Part shown: positions 1 through 8,973 of the stretch, in pieces
Layout of the letters: the number at the start of each line of letters is the position of its first letter
Numbering within the stretch: the stretch's first letter is position 1
Assembly (NCBI GenBank): GCA_016702415.1
Contig: JADJEA010000012.1
Coordinates: 62,001 to 126,000, forward strand
DNA from: Nostocoides sp.
Lineage (GTDB): Bacteria; Actinomycetota; Actinomycetes; Actinomycetales; Dermatophilaceae
DNA: 64,000 nucleotides
Reading direction: 5' to 3'
Notes under the pieces: generated by a model
What the model was told of the DNA's origin: nothing
What the model saw: only the letters and a program-made list of their open reading frames with translations
Database searches by the model: none
Translations under genes and position numbers: made by a program

Positions 1-1202
1 AAGACCGTCCACGCATCCACGGCGAGATCGTCGGTGAGCGACTCGACATACCAGGACCCGCCCGCGGGATCGGTCACGCGGCCGACGTTGGCCTCATCCG
101 CCAGGACGATCTGGGTGTTGCGGGCCAGGCGCCGGGAGAACTTCTCGGGCAGACCGGCGACGGTGTCATAGGGCAGGACGGTGATCGCATCGGCCCCACC
201 GACCGAGGCGCCGAAGGCCGCGAGCGTCGAGCGGAGGACATTGACCCACGGGTCGTCGCGCGTGAACATCCGCAGCGCCGTGACGGCGTGGGTCCGCGTC
301 CCGCGGTCGCTCTCGGGCACGCCGACGACCTCGCCGACCCGTGCCCAGAGCCGGCGCAGGGCTCGCACGGCCGCCGTGGTCAGGAACTGATCGGCCGTCG
401 CCGAGACCCGGAACTCGATCTGGGAGAACGCATCCGACGGGGATATCCCGTCCGCGGCGAGGGCGCGCAGGTAGGCGACGCCGGTGGCGACGGCATACGC
501 GAGTTCGTCGACGGCGCTCGCGCCGGCGTCCCGGTAGACGCGGGAGTCGATGGTCACCGCCCGCACGCCCGGCAGCGCCCGCGCCTTGGTGACGTATGCC
601 GCGAGCCCCCCCAGGTCGGCGGCCGCACCCGTGCGCGCGGCGACACCGAGCGGATCGAGGCCGAGGTTGCCCGTGGCACCCTCGACTGCGGCGAGCACCG
701 CGAGCAGAGCGTCGGCCGCCTCGACCTGGTCACTGACCGAGGAGACCACGACGGGCGCCAGTGCGAGTTGGACGTCGGCGAGCGCCTCGGCCAGGTCCCC
801 GGCCGCAAGGCCGTCCGCGCCGACCTGAAGCCACACGGAGGTCACGCCGTGCTCCAGGTCGTCGAGCACCGCCGCACGCGTCGCCGCGACGTCGGGATCG
901 TCGTGGAACTGCCGGACGTCCCACGGCACATCGGCGGGGCGGACGCCGCGTCCGCGCGTGAACGGCATCGCGCCGGGCACGCCCAGGGCCGGCGGCTGCT
1001 CGGGCCGCAGATAGAGCGGGTCGATCTCGAGCCCACCGGGAAGCGTGGAGCGCAGACTCGCTTCGGCGTCGGCGGGGCTCAGCTTGGCATCCTCGGCCTT
1101 CGACTTGTTGACGACGCCGGCCACCAGGGCCTGCCACGCCTCGTGGGTCTGGGCCGGGAAGTCACCGGCCAACGACATCGTGGGCGCTGCGGAATCGGGC
1201 AT
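1..1202 (-). CDS. mutA: Methylmalonyl-CoA mutase small subunit (3' part off the window)
   Basis: This is the small subunit of adenosylcobalamin-dependent methylmalonyl-CoA mutase, which pairs with the large subunit to interconvert methylmalonyl-CoA and succinyl-CoA in propionate metabolism. In the family the small subunit is a structural partner with a degenerate active site. About 400 codons are visible and the frame runs off the left edge. The family pattern is clear near the edge in ARNTQIVLADEAN and GRVTDPAGGSWYVE, with the TIM-barrel stretch LPYDTV just before. The ATG at 1202 follows an AAGGAGTGAGG ribosome site. The large subunit would be expected further left. Confidence 0.88.
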   Translation of the reverse strand, partial: MPDSAAPTMSLAGDFPAQTHEAWQALVAGVVNKSKAEDAKLSPADAEASLRSTLPGGLEIDPLYLRPEQPPALGVPGAMPFTRGRGVRPADVPWDVRQFHDDPDVAATRAAVLDDLEHGVTSVWLQVGADGLAAGDLAEALADVQLALAPVVVSSVSDQVEAADALLAVLAAVEGATGNLGLDPLGVAARTGAAADLGGLAAYVTKARALPGVRAVTIDSRVYRDAGASAVDELAYAVATGVAYLRALAADGISPSDAFSQIEFRVSATADQFLTTAAVRALRRLWARVGEVVGVPESDRGTRTHAVTALRMFTRDDPWVNVLRSTLAAFGASVGGADAITVLPYDTVAGLPEKFSRRLARNTQIVLADEANVGRVTDPAGGSWYVESLTDDLAVDAWTV

Positions 1203-1329
1203 CCTCACTCCTTGGGTCAAGGCACGTCGGGCGTCCGCGATCGTCATCGGGCGTCCTCGCCGATCCTGCCCACCCTATCGAGGCGCGCCCGCGCGGCCGA
1301 ACGCTGTCCAGCGAGAGTTTCGCCTCACC

Positions 1330-2160
1330 TCAGGCGCGCCTGCTGCGCGCCTCCTGCGCCCGAGCGGCCACCAGCGCGTCCGCGGGATAACCGACCTCCT
1401 CCAGCGACAGCCCGTGGGCCGGCATGACCTTCACCCGTGGATCCCGTATGCCGCCCCGCAACACCTCCGCGGGGAACCCCACCTCGGCGCGCCCAAGGCC
1501 AACCGGGAGCACGGCGCCGACCAGCGCCCGGACCATGGAGTGGCAGAACGCGTCGGCCCGGACCGTTGCCGCGACGATCCCGTCGGGCTCGCGGGTCCAG
1601 GTGTAGTCGAGGAGAGTGCGGATCGTCGTCGCCCCCTCCCGACGGCGGCAGAAGGCCGCGAAGTCATTGAGCCCCAATAGGTTTCGCGCCGCAGCGATCA
1701 TCGCGTCCGGGTCGAGTCGCTCCTTCACGACGACGGTGTCGTGGCGGCGCAGTGGGTCGAGCGCCCGCGGCTCGTCACAGATCCGGTAGCGATAACGGCG
1801 CCAGATCGCGGAGAACCGCGCGTCGAATCCCGGCGGCGCGGGCGTGACCCGTCGGACGACGATGTCGTCCGGGAGCACGGCGTTGAGGCGGATGGTCGCG
1901 GCCTCCTCGGGTGGGCGGGCAGCGCGACCGGGCACAGCGGCATACGCCTCGTCGGGGACGTCCGTATGCGCGACCTGCCCCCGCGCGTGCACCCCCGCGT
2001 CCGTCCGGCCCGCCACGACGATCCGGGCGGGCTCGCTCAGCCGCAGGATGCGGGACACCGCCGCGCTCAACTCAGCCTCGACCGTCCGCAGCCCTGGCTG
2101 GGCTGCCCACCCGGAGAATGCCGTCCCGTCGTAGGCAAGATCGATCCGCAACCGGGGCAC
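1330..2160 (-). CDS. truA: tRNA pseudouridine synthase A
   Basis: This enzyme converts U38-U40 of the tRNA anticodon arm to pseudouridine. The 276-residue protein starts MPRLRIDLAYDGTAFSGWA and carries the catalytic motif GRTDAGVHA with the nucleophile Asp54. The length is normal. It is the last gene of the alpha-operon block, separated from rplQ by a perfect hairpin at 2209..2241, so it may have its own transcription or depend on readthrough. One copy of the dispersed octamer (1446) forces a rare ATA isoleucine codon here. Confidence 0.93.
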   Translation of the reverse strand: MPRLRIDLAYDGTAFSGWAAQPGLRTVEAELSAAVSRILRLSEPARIVVAGRTDAGVHARGQVAHTDVPDEAYAAVPGRAARPPEEAATIRLNAVLPDDIVVRRVTPAPPGFDARFSAIWRRYRYRICDEPRALDPLRRHDTVVVKERLDPDAMIAAARNLLGLNDFAAFCRRREGATTIRTLLDYTWTREPDGIVAATVRADAFCHSMVRALVGAVLPVGLGRAEVGFPAEVLRGGIRDPRVKVMPAHGLSLEEVGYPADALVAARAQEARSRRA

Positions 2161-2208
2161 ACGGGCAGGCTAGAGCACCGCCCGCTCGTCCAAGAACCAG
2201 GGAATGAA

Positions 2209-2241
2209 CCGGCCCCGCGGGGTCAGTTCCCGCGGGGCCGG
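2209..2241 (-). terminator. Hairpin terminator downstream of rplQ
   Basis: A perfect 13-bp stem, CCGGCCCCGCGGG with its complement, closes on a 7-base loop (2222..2228) between rplQ and truA. There is no T-run, as is common for actinobacterial terminators. A GTATGCCG octamer follows at 2251. Confidence 0.7.
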
Positions 2242-2263
2242 TGTCATGCCGTATGCCGTGTGC

Positions 2264-3478
2264 TCAGGCCTCGTCGTCGACGTGCTGCTTGGCGGCACCA
2301 CCGGCGGGCTGGAAGCCCGCCGCCTCGGCGGCGTCGGTGGAGTCGAACCAGACCTCGGCCTCGGTGGCGTCATACCACTGGGAGCCGGGGACGTGGTAGA
2401 GCATCGAGTCCTTGTTGCCCTTGATGTCATGGCCCGCGGGAGCGGAGCCGTCGGCAGTCGGCTCGGCCGAGCCCTTGCCGTACTCCGCCTCGACGAACGC
2501 GACGGGTGCGTCCTGGACCTGCTGCTTGGCGGCACCACCGGCCGGCTTGAAGCCGGCGGCCTCCGCGGCGGCGGCGTCGACGAACCAGAACTCGGCCTCG
2601 GTCGCGTCATACCACTGCGAACCGGGGACGTGGTAGAGGCCGCTGTCGGCATTGCCCTTCACGGAGTAGCCCTCGGGGGCGGAGCCGTCGGCGTTCGCCG
2701 CGACGGCGCCCGCCGGGAGTTCGGCCGCAGGGGCGGCACCGGATTCGGTTGCCTCGGCCGGAGCAGCCTCGGCGGCAGCGGGTGCCGCGTCGACAGGCGC
2801 GGAGATACCGGCCGCCTGGGTCGCGGCCACCGGCTCGGCGTCGGCGAGGTCCGCGACCACTGAGGCGGACGGCGTGTCCTCGACCTCGGCCACGGGAGCC
2901 TCCGCAACCGGAGCCTCGGCCACGGGAGCATCCTCGACGGGAGCGTCCGCGACCGGAGCCTCGACCACGGGAGCGTCCTCGACCGGAGCATCCGCAACCG
3001 GAGCATCCTGCGGCTCAGCCGCCGGGGCAGCAGCCTTGTCGGCCTTCGCCTTGTCCTTGGCCGCGCGCTTGGTGGCGCCCTCGGCCTCGGAGACGACAGC
3101 ACGCTTGGGCTTGGCGGAGACCGGCTCGCGCACCAGCTCGATGACGGCCATGGGCGCGTTGTCACCCTTGCGCGCGCTGATCTTGACGATCCGGGTGTAT
3201 CCACCCTCGCGAGCGGCCATGTCCGGCGCGATCTCGACGAAGAGCCGGTGGACGACGCTCTTGTCGCGGACGACGGTCATCACCCGGCGGCGGGCGTGGA
3301 GGTCACCGCGCTTGGCGAAGGTGACGAGGCGCTCGGCGAGCGGGCGCAGGCGCTTGGCCTTGGCCTCGGTCGTCGTGATCGCGTCGTGCTCGAACAGCGC
3401 GGTGGCGAGGTTGGCGAGGATCAGCCGCTCGTGCGCGGGACCGCCGCCGAGACGCGGACCCTTGGTGGGGGAAGGCAT
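2264..3478 (-). CDS. rplQ: 50S ribosomal protein L17 with long C-terminal extension
   Basis: L17 binds near the peptide exit tunnel of the large subunit. Residues 1-120 are a normal L17 domain. The protein then continues to 404 residues, far beyond the usual 120-200: a Lys/Ala stretch (120-155), a Pro/Ala/acidic repeat of APVxDAP and APVAEAP units (about 155-260), and two copies of a small module at about 264-317 and 342-396. Each module holds YHVPGSQWYDATEAE followed by WF and EAAGF. The module resembles what I recall as the sunset domain of actinobacterial secreted and nuclease proteins; that name should be verified. The ATG at 3478 follows AGGAGA. It is the last ribosomal gene of the alpha operon. 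Confidence 0.93.
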   Translation of the reverse strand: MPSPTKGPRLGGGPAHERLILANLATALFEHDAITTTEAKAKRLRPLAERLVTFAKRGDLHARRRVMTVVRDKSVVHRLFVEIAPDMAAREGGYTRIVKISARKGDNAPMAVIELVREPVSAKPKRAVVSEAEGATKRAAKDKAKADKAAAPAAEPQDAPVADAPVEDAPVVEAPVADAPVEDAPVAEAPVAEAPVAEVEDTPSASVVADLADAEPVAATQAAGISAPVDAAPAAAEAAPAEATESGAAPAAELPAGAVAANADGSAPEGYSVKGNADSGLYHVPGSQWYDATEAEFWFVDAAAAEAAGFKPAGGAAKQQVQDAPVAFVEAEYGKGSAEPTADGSAPAGHDIKGNKDSMLYHVPGSQWYDATEAEVWFDSTDAAEAAGFQPAGGAAKQHVDDEA

Positions 3479-3504
3479 GTCTATCTCCTAGTGGTGAAGG
3501 TCGC

Positions 3505-4530
3505 TCAGAGCTGCTCGTCTTCGGCGAAGGACAGGTCGTCGTCCTCGTCGAAGTCGTCATAACCGTCGGACATGGCGCCGGGGTCGAATCCGGGCGGGCT
3601 GTCCTTGAGGGCCAGGCCCATGCCGTGCAGCTTCGCCTTGACCTCATCGATCGACTTGGTGCCGAAGTTGCGGATGTCGAGCAGGTCGGCCTCGCTGCGG
3701 GAGACGAGTTCGCCGACGGTGTGGATGCCCTCGCGCTTGAGGCAGTTGTAGGACCGGACGGTCAGGTCGAGGTCCTCGATCGGCAGCGCCAGGTCGGCGG
3801 CGAGCGCGGCGTCCGTCGGCGAGGGGCCCATGTCGATGCCTTCGGCCTCGATGTTGAGCTCGCGCGCAAGGCCGAACAGCTCGACCAGGGTCTTGCCGGC
3901 CGAGGCCATCGCGTCGCGCGGGGACATCGAGTTCTTGGTCTCGACGTCGACGATGAGCTTGTCGAAGTCGGTGCGCTGCTCGACACGGGTCGCCTCGACC
4001 TTGTAGGTCACGGCGAGGACGGGCGAGTAGATCGAGTCGACCGGGATGCGCCCGATCTCCTGGTCGCCGGACTTGTTCTGCTGGGCAGAGACATAGCCAC
4101 GACCACGCTCGATGGTCAGCTCCATCTCGAGCTTGCCCTTGTCGTTGAGGGTCGCGATGTGGAGGTCGGGGTTGTGGATCTCCACGCCCGCCGGCGGGGC
4201 GATGTCGGCGGCCGTGACGGCGCCGGCGCCCTGCTTGCGCAGGTACATCACCACGGGCTCGTCCTCCTCGGAGGACACGACGAGACCCTTGATGTTGAGG
4301 ATGATCTCGGTGACGTCCTCCTTGACCCCGGGGATCGTGGAGAACTCGTGGAGCACGCCGTCGATGCGGATGCTCGTCACGGCGGCGCCGGGGATGCTCG
4401 ACAGGAGCGTGCGGCGCAGGGAGTTGCCGAGGGTGTAGCCGAATCCGGGCTCGAGCGGCTCGATGACGAACCGGCTCCGGTTGTCGGCGACGACCTCCTC
4501 GTTGAGGACGGGACGCTGTGCGATCAGCAC
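3505..4530 (-). CDS. rpoA: DNA-directed RNA polymerase subunit alpha
   Basis: Alpha dimerises to start RNA polymerase assembly, and its C-terminal domain binds UP elements and activators. The 341-residue protein has the N-terminal dimerisation domain (ERGRGYVSA at its centre), a linker, and the C-terminal helix-hairpin-helix domain with NCLKREGIHTVGEL and RNFGTKSIDEV. An acidic tail ends DEDDDLSFAEDEQL. The start codon is GTG. The leader (4531..4681) carries a GTATGCCG hairpin that could set the ratio of rpsD to rpoA. Confidence 0.97.
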   Translation of the reverse strand: MLIAQRPVLNEEVVADNRSRFVIEPLEPGFGYTLGNSLRRTLLSSIPGAAVTSIRIDGVLHEFSTIPGVKEDVTEIILNIKGLVVSSEEDEPVVMYLRKQGAGAVTAADIAPPAGVEIHNPDLHIATLNDKGKLEMELTIERGRGYVSAQQNKSGDQEIGRIPVDSIYSPVLAVTYKVEATRVEQRTDFDKLIVDVETKNSMSPRDAMASAGKTLVELFGLARELNIEAEGIDMGPSPTDAALAADLALPIEDLDLTVRSYNCLKREGIHTVGELVSRSEADLLDIRNFGTKSIDEVKAKLHGMGLALKDSPPGFDPGAMSDGYDDFDEDDDLSFAEDEQL

Positions 4531-4629
4531 TGTGTTCTTCTTTCCCGCGATCGACCGCTATTTGACGATCACGTATGCCGGGTGGTCCGGCCCCGCGCAC
4601 CGCATCGGTCCGCCGTGCGCGGCGTGAAC

Positions 4630-4675
4630 CCCGTATGCCGCGGCGCCCACCCGAGGGGGGCCCGCGGCATACGGG
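4630..4675. promoter_or_regulatory. Intercistronic hairpin of paired octamers, rpsD-rpoA
   Basis: CCCGTATGCCGCGG (4630..4643) and CCGCGGCATACGGG (4662..4675) form a perfect 14-bp stem with an 18-base loop just after the rpsD stop. It could be an attenuator, an RNA processing site or a dispersed palindrome. The structure is seen directly; the role is inferred. Confidence 0.65.
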
Positions 4676-4681
4676 AATGCA

Positions 4682-5290
4682 CTAGTTCTTGGAGTACAAC
4701 TCGACGATCAGCTGCTCGGTGAGCGGAGTGTCGATCTGCTCACGGACGGGCAACTGGTGGATGAGGATCTGCAGCGTGCCCGGGACGACCTGCATCCAGG
4801 CGGGGACGGGGCGCTCGCCATACGTCTCCCGCGCCAGCTGGAACGGGAAGGACTCCACGGACTGCTTGCGGATCGTGATGATGTCGAACTGCTCGACCCG
4901 GTAGGACGGGACGTCGACGCGCTTGCCGTTGACCTCGAAGTGACCGTGGCTGACGAGCTGACGCGCGTGGCGGCGGGTCCGGGCGAGCCCGGCGCGATAG
5001 ATGACATTGTCCAGCCGGGACTCGAGGATGGTCAGCAGGTTGCTACCGGTCTTGCCGGGGCGGGTTGCCGCCTCTTCGTAGTAGCGACGGAACTGCTTCT
5101 CCATGACGCCGTAGGTGAAGCGGGCGCGCTGCTTCTCCTGAAGCTGGGTCAGGTACTCCTTCTCCTGGATCCGCCGACGGCCGTGCTGACCCGGGGGGAA
5201 GGGGCGCAGTTCGTAGCCCTTGTCGCCGCCGACGAGGTCGAGCTTGTAGCGACGGGACTTCTTGGTGATGGGGCCGGTGTAACGAGCCAT
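4682..5290 (-). CDS. rpsD: 30S ribosomal protein S4
   Basis: S4 is a primary 16S rRNA-binding protein that nucleates assembly of the 5' domain. At 202 residues it has the actinobacterial start MARYTGPITKKSRRYKLDL and the S4 RNA-binding domain in ARTRRHARQLVSHGHFEVNG. It lies in the alpha operon between rpsK and rpoA, as in most bacteria; S4 is often the autogenous repressor of this operon. Confidence 0.97.
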   Translation of the reverse strand: MARYTGPITKKSRRYKLDLVGGDKGYELRPFPPGQHGRRRIQEKEYLTQLQEKQRARFTYGVMEKQFRRYYEEAATRPGKTGSNLLTILESRLDNVIYRAGLARTRRHARQLVSHGHFEVNGKRVDVPSYRVEQFDIITIRKQSVESFPFQLARETYGERPVPAWMQVVPGTLQILIHQLPVREQIDTPLTEQLIVELYSKN

Positions 5291-5318
5291 GAGTGTTCAG
5301 ATCTCCGTTCGGGCAGGC

Positions 5319-5717
5319 TCAGACGCGCCGGCGCTTGGGCGGGCGGACACCGTTGTGCGGGCTGGGGGTGACGTCCGAAATGGCGCCCACCTCAAGCCCG
5401 GCAGCGGTCAGGGAACGGATCGCGGTCTCACGGCCGGAGCCGGGACCCTTGACGAACACGTCGACCTTGCGCATGCCGTGCTCCATGGCGCGGCGGGCGC
5501 AGGCCTCGGCGGCCATCTGGGCGGCATACGGCGTGGACTTGCGGGAGCCCTTGAAGCCGACCTGGCCGGCGGAGGCCCAGGAGATGACGGCCCCGGTCGG
5601 GTCGGTGATGGAGATGATCGTGTTGTTGAACGTGCTCTTGATGTGGGCCTGACCCACGGCGACGTTCTTCTTGACCTTGCGACGCACCTTGGCCGTCGCG
5701 CGAGCCTTGGGAGGCAT
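5319..5717 (-). CDS. rpsK: 30S ribosomal protein S11
   Basis: S11 sits in the 30S platform near the E site and the Shine-Dalgarno helix. The 132-residue protein starts MPPKARATAKVRRKVKKN and contains the conserved segment AHIKSTFNNTIISITD. The ATG overlaps the rpsM stop (TAATG), so translation is probably coupled. A CGGCATAC octamer at 5522 encodes Tyr-Ala in TPYAAQ. Confidence 0.97.
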   Translation of the reverse strand: MPPKARATAKVRRKVKKNVAVGQAHIKSTFNNTIISITDPTGAVISWASAGQVGFKGSRKSTPYAAQMAAEACARRAMEHGMRKVDVFVKGPGSGRETAIRSLTAAGLEVGAISDVTPSPHNGVRPPKRRRV

Positions 5718-6094
5718 TACTTACCAGCCTTCTTCTTACCGGCGACGGTGCGCTTGGGACCCTTGCGGGTGCGCGCGTTGGTCTTGGTCCGCTGTCCGCG
5801 AACGGGGAGGCCCTTGCGGTGGCGCAGGCCTTCATACGAGCCGATCTCGACCTTGCGGCGGATGTCGGCGGCGATCTCGCGGCGGAGGTCACCCTCGATC
5901 TTGACATTGCCTTCGAGGTAGTCACGAAGGGCGACCAGCTGGTCGTCGACGAGGTCCTTCACGCGCGTCGACGGGTCGACACCCGTCGCGGCCAGGGCCT
6001 GCTTCGACGTCGTGCGACCCACACCGAAGATGTAGGTCAGGGCGACCTCGACGCGCTTGTCGCGCGGCAGGTCGACTCCAACAAGACGTGCCAT
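5717..6094 (-). CDS. rpsM: 30S ribosomal protein S13
   Basis: S13 lies at the head of the small subunit and contacts the P-site tRNA and the 50S subunit (bridge B1). The 125-residue protein begins MARLVGVDLPRDKRVEVAL and has the GLRHRKGLPVRGQRTKTNAR motif and a basic tail ending GKKKAGK. It follows rpmJ after a roughly 200-base gap and overlaps rpsK by one base. Confidence 0.97.
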   Translation of the reverse strand: MARLVGVDLPRDKRVEVALTYIFGVGRTTSKQALAATGVDPSTRVKDLVDDQLVALRDYLEGNVKIEGDLRREIAADIRRKVEIGSYEGLRHRKGLPVRGQRTKTNARTRKGPKRTVAGKKKAGK

Positions 6095-6293
6095 GTGGTG
6101 GCATTCCTTTTCTGTCGTCCGGAGGTCGTGATGCAGCGCCGGTCGGGGGCGTGGTGGTCACGGCGTCCGTATGCCGTGCGCTCCCGTCCCCGGCCTCCGG
6201 GCCGGGGGTGACGTCCCGCCGAATGCGGGGGTCGGGTGCTGCAGTGCTGCGATGGAGTTGTGCGTGTCGGTCGGTCCGCGACCGTGCGGGTGA
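6095..6293. other. Gap between rpmJ and rpsM
   Basis: No gene is present. It holds one GTATGCCG octamer at 6168 and a GC-rich hairpin around 6190..6209 (CCCCGGCC, a TCC loop, GGCCGGGG). It probably acts as an intercistronic leader for rpsM. Confidence 0.45.
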
Positions 6294-6407
6294 TCAGCCC
6301 TGGCGCTGCTTGTGGCGCAGGTTCTCGCAGATCACCATGACCCGCCCGTGACGGCGAATCACTTTGCACTTGTCGCAGATCTTCTTGACGCTCGGCTGAA
6401 CCTTCAT
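6294..6407 (-). CDS. rpmJ: 50S ribosomal protein L36
   Basis: L36 is a tiny zinc-ribbon protein of the large subunit near the peptidyl transferase region. The 37 residues begin MKVQPSVKKICDKCKVIRR. Cys11, Cys14, Cys27 and His32 provide the CxxC...C...H zinc site, so this is the zinc-containing form. It sits between infA and rpsM, the standard place. Confidence 0.96.
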   Translation of the reverse strand: MKVQPSVKKICDKCKVIRRHGRVMVICENLRHKQRQG

Positions 6408-6467
6408 TGCCTCGGTCTTTTCTCGATCGGCGTCCCGCGCGCCGGGGGCGACGTGCGGGTCCTGCGG

Positions 6468-6689
6468 TTAGCGGTAACGGAAAACGATGCGCCCACGAGT
6501 CAGGTCATAAGGGCTCAACTCCACCACGACCCGGTCCTCGGGGAGGATCCGGATGTAGTGCTGGCGCATCTTGCCCGAGATGTGGGCGAGAACCTTGTGA
6601 CCGTTGGTGAGCTCCACGCGAAACATCGCGTTGGGGAGCGCCTCGACGATCGTGCCCTCGACCTCGATGACCCCGTCCTTCTTGGCCAT
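6468..6689 (-). CDS. infA: Translation initiation factor IF-1
   Basis: IF-1 binds the A site of the 30S subunit during initiation. The 73-residue single S1/OB-fold protein begins MAKKDGVIEVEGTIVEALPN and ends RGRIVFRYR, both family hallmarks. It is the first gene of the infA-rpmJ-rpsM-rpsK-rpsD-rpoA-rplQ run. The upstream minus-strand sequence around 6803..6808 reads TATGAT, a possible -10, but I see no good -35. Confidence 0.97.
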   Translation of the reverse strand: MAKKDGVIEVEGTIVEALPNAMFRVELTNGHKVLAHISGKMRQHYIRILPEDRVVVELSPYDLTRGRIVFRYR

Positions 6690-6872
6690 ATCCTCCGTCG
6701 TTCCCTGGTTGGCGACCGGTCCCGCTGTGGTTGGGACCGGTCATACGAAATCGGCCCGTGAAGCAGACGCGAGAGCGCATGCGCACACGTGACCGACGGT
6801 TCATCATACGGGAGAGGGAGGCCGGCCCCGAAATCGGTGCTGGTGCGGGAGCGGCGACAGTGAGGGCCGGGC

Positions 6873-7526
<654 letters not shown>

Positions 7527-7563
7527 GTCGGGTGGCGAGAGTGGGATTCACTGGCCCGGCGGG

Positions 7564-8394
7564 TCAGGACTCGATCCCCGCGCGCACCGGGGCGGGCGGG
7601 AGGAAGGGCTCGTACATCATCTGGGCGTGGTTCTCGCTGACCAACTCGTCCCCGATCTCCACGCCGTGGGCGTCGATGACACGACGGCGAATAATGTTGC
7701 GACGCATATGGATCCCCGGACCTTCCGTGGTGATCACATGCGCGGCCTCATACACCCGATAGGTATGCCGCGGCCTCCGGTCGCTGGTCCACGCCCCCGA
7801 CAGGTGGGTCTCCCCCACCGTCACCCCGAGCCGGAAGGCCGCGTCGGTGCGGTTCTCGATCTGGAGGTCGAGGGAGGGATAGGCGCAGGTCGCCCCGGAG
7901 GCGAAGGGCTGGGTCCGGTTGTTGTCGGGGAACACGTCATACGTATGCCGCCAACGCTCCACAACGGTCAGCGGCGTGTGGATCGTCATCCAATAGAGGA
8001 GGTTGGTCAGCTGGCACAGACCGCCGCCGACGCCGGCCCGGAGGACCCCGTCGTCGAGGACGACGCCGTCGAGGAACCCCCGCCGGGCAGTCGGGTTGCC
8101 GACGAACCGCCAGAACGACAAGCGCTGCCCCGGCCCCACGACTCGCCCGTCGAGGGGGGCGGCCGCCAGACGTAGGTTGGTGATCTTGTTGTGCTGCAAC
8201 TGCATCGGCAGGCCCTGGAGCTGGCGCAGCATCGGGGTCGTATGCCGCATCACCACATACGGGAACCCCTCGGGTTCCGCGGTGGTGAGGTCGAGATCGG
8301 CGCCGCAGCGCCGCCACTGCCACTCGCGTTTCACCCGCCGGTATGCCGGTCCCGCCCACCGCCGCGCCCGGTCCGTCGCCGCTGCCCGGTCCAT
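7564..8394 (-). CDS. VanW-family protein
   Basis: This is a cytosolic-looking VanW-family protein of 276 residues. The family is named from a gene in vancomycin-resistance clusters, but its biochemical role is unknown. The family core is visible: RVVGPGQRLSFWRFVGNPT, then GVGGGLCQLTNLLYW, then the C-terminal YEPFLPP. I chose the ATG at 8394 because GGGGAGGGG lies about 10 bases upstream; longer starts would run toward the thioredoxin gene. No signal peptide is evident. Three copies of the dispersed octamer fall in it, read as Arg-His-Thr. It belongs to a non-ribosomal insert between map and infA. Confidence 0.8.
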   Translation of the reverse strand: MDRAAATDRARRWAGPAYRRVKREWQWRRCGADLDLTTAEPEGFPYVVMRHTTPMLRQLQGLPMQLQHNKITNLRLAAAPLDGRVVGPGQRLSFWRFVGNPTARRGFLDGVVLDDGVLRAGVGGGLCQLTNLLYWMTIHTPLTVVERWRHTYDVFPDNNRTQPFASGATCAYPSLDLQIENRTDAAFRLGVTVGETHLSGAWTSDRRPRHTYRVYEAAHVITTEGPGIHMRRNIIRRRVIDAHGVEIGDELVSENHAQMMYEPFLPPAPVRAGIES

Positions 8395-8551
8395 CGCACT
8401 CGTCCCCTCCCCAGTCACCAACGGCACCACCCGCACACGGCTGGGGTGGTCTTGCCATGGTGACGTATGCCGCGCCCTCCCGGTTGCGTGACACGCGCGG
8501 CAGGCCGCCCTGCGACCCACCCCGCCGGGTGGGCCTCAGGCCATGGGGACC

Positions 8552-8911
8552 TCAGCCCCGGGGAGCCAGCTGGCCGCGCACCTGGTCCATGTCCAGCGCC
8601 TTGATCGTGTCGATGACCTGAGCCAGGCCGGAGGCGGGGAGGGCGCCGGGCTGGTTGAAGACCAGGATGCCCTCCCGGAAGCCCATGACCGTCGGGATCG
8701 ACGTGATGCCGAGGTGCCCGGCCAACTCCTGCTCGGCCTCGGTGTCGATCTTGCCGAAGACGATCTCCGGGTGCTCCTGGGACGCCTTCTCGAAGACCGG
8801 GCCGAACTGCCGACACGGCCCGCACCATGCGGCCCAGAAGTCGAGGAGGACGATGTCGTTGTCGGTCACCGTCGACTGGATGTCGGCGAGGGTGACGGCG
8901 CGGGTGGCCAT
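8552..8911 (-). CDS. trxA: Thioredoxin-family protein
   Basis: This is a small cytoplasmic dithiol oxidoreductase. The 119-residue protein has the thioredoxin fold with LLDFWAAWCGPCRQFGP (active Cys30 and Cys33), the cis-proline region SIPTVMGFREG and the DTEAEQELA segment. The ATG at 8911 has GAGAGG upstream; a longer N-terminal start would add basic residues not typical of the family. It is downstream of the LLM oxidoreductase on the same strand. It could equally be called a thioredoxin-like protein. Confidence 0.85.
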   Translation of the reverse strand: MATRAVTLADIQSTVTDNDIVLLDFWAAWCGPCRQFGPVFEKASQEHPEIVFGKIDTEAEQELAGHLGITSIPTVMGFREGILVFNQPGALPASGLAQVIDTIKALDMDQVRGQLAPRG

Positions 8912-8973
8912 GGGGGCGGTGCCTCTCGTGGAAGTGGGGCGAGATCGTCGATGGAGAGTGACGAACGCCCGGG

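Noticed and set aside
6803..6832. infA promoter with TATGAT as -10
   Set aside because: The -10 is good but no recognisable -35 lies 16-18 bases upstream; mentioned only within the infA entry.
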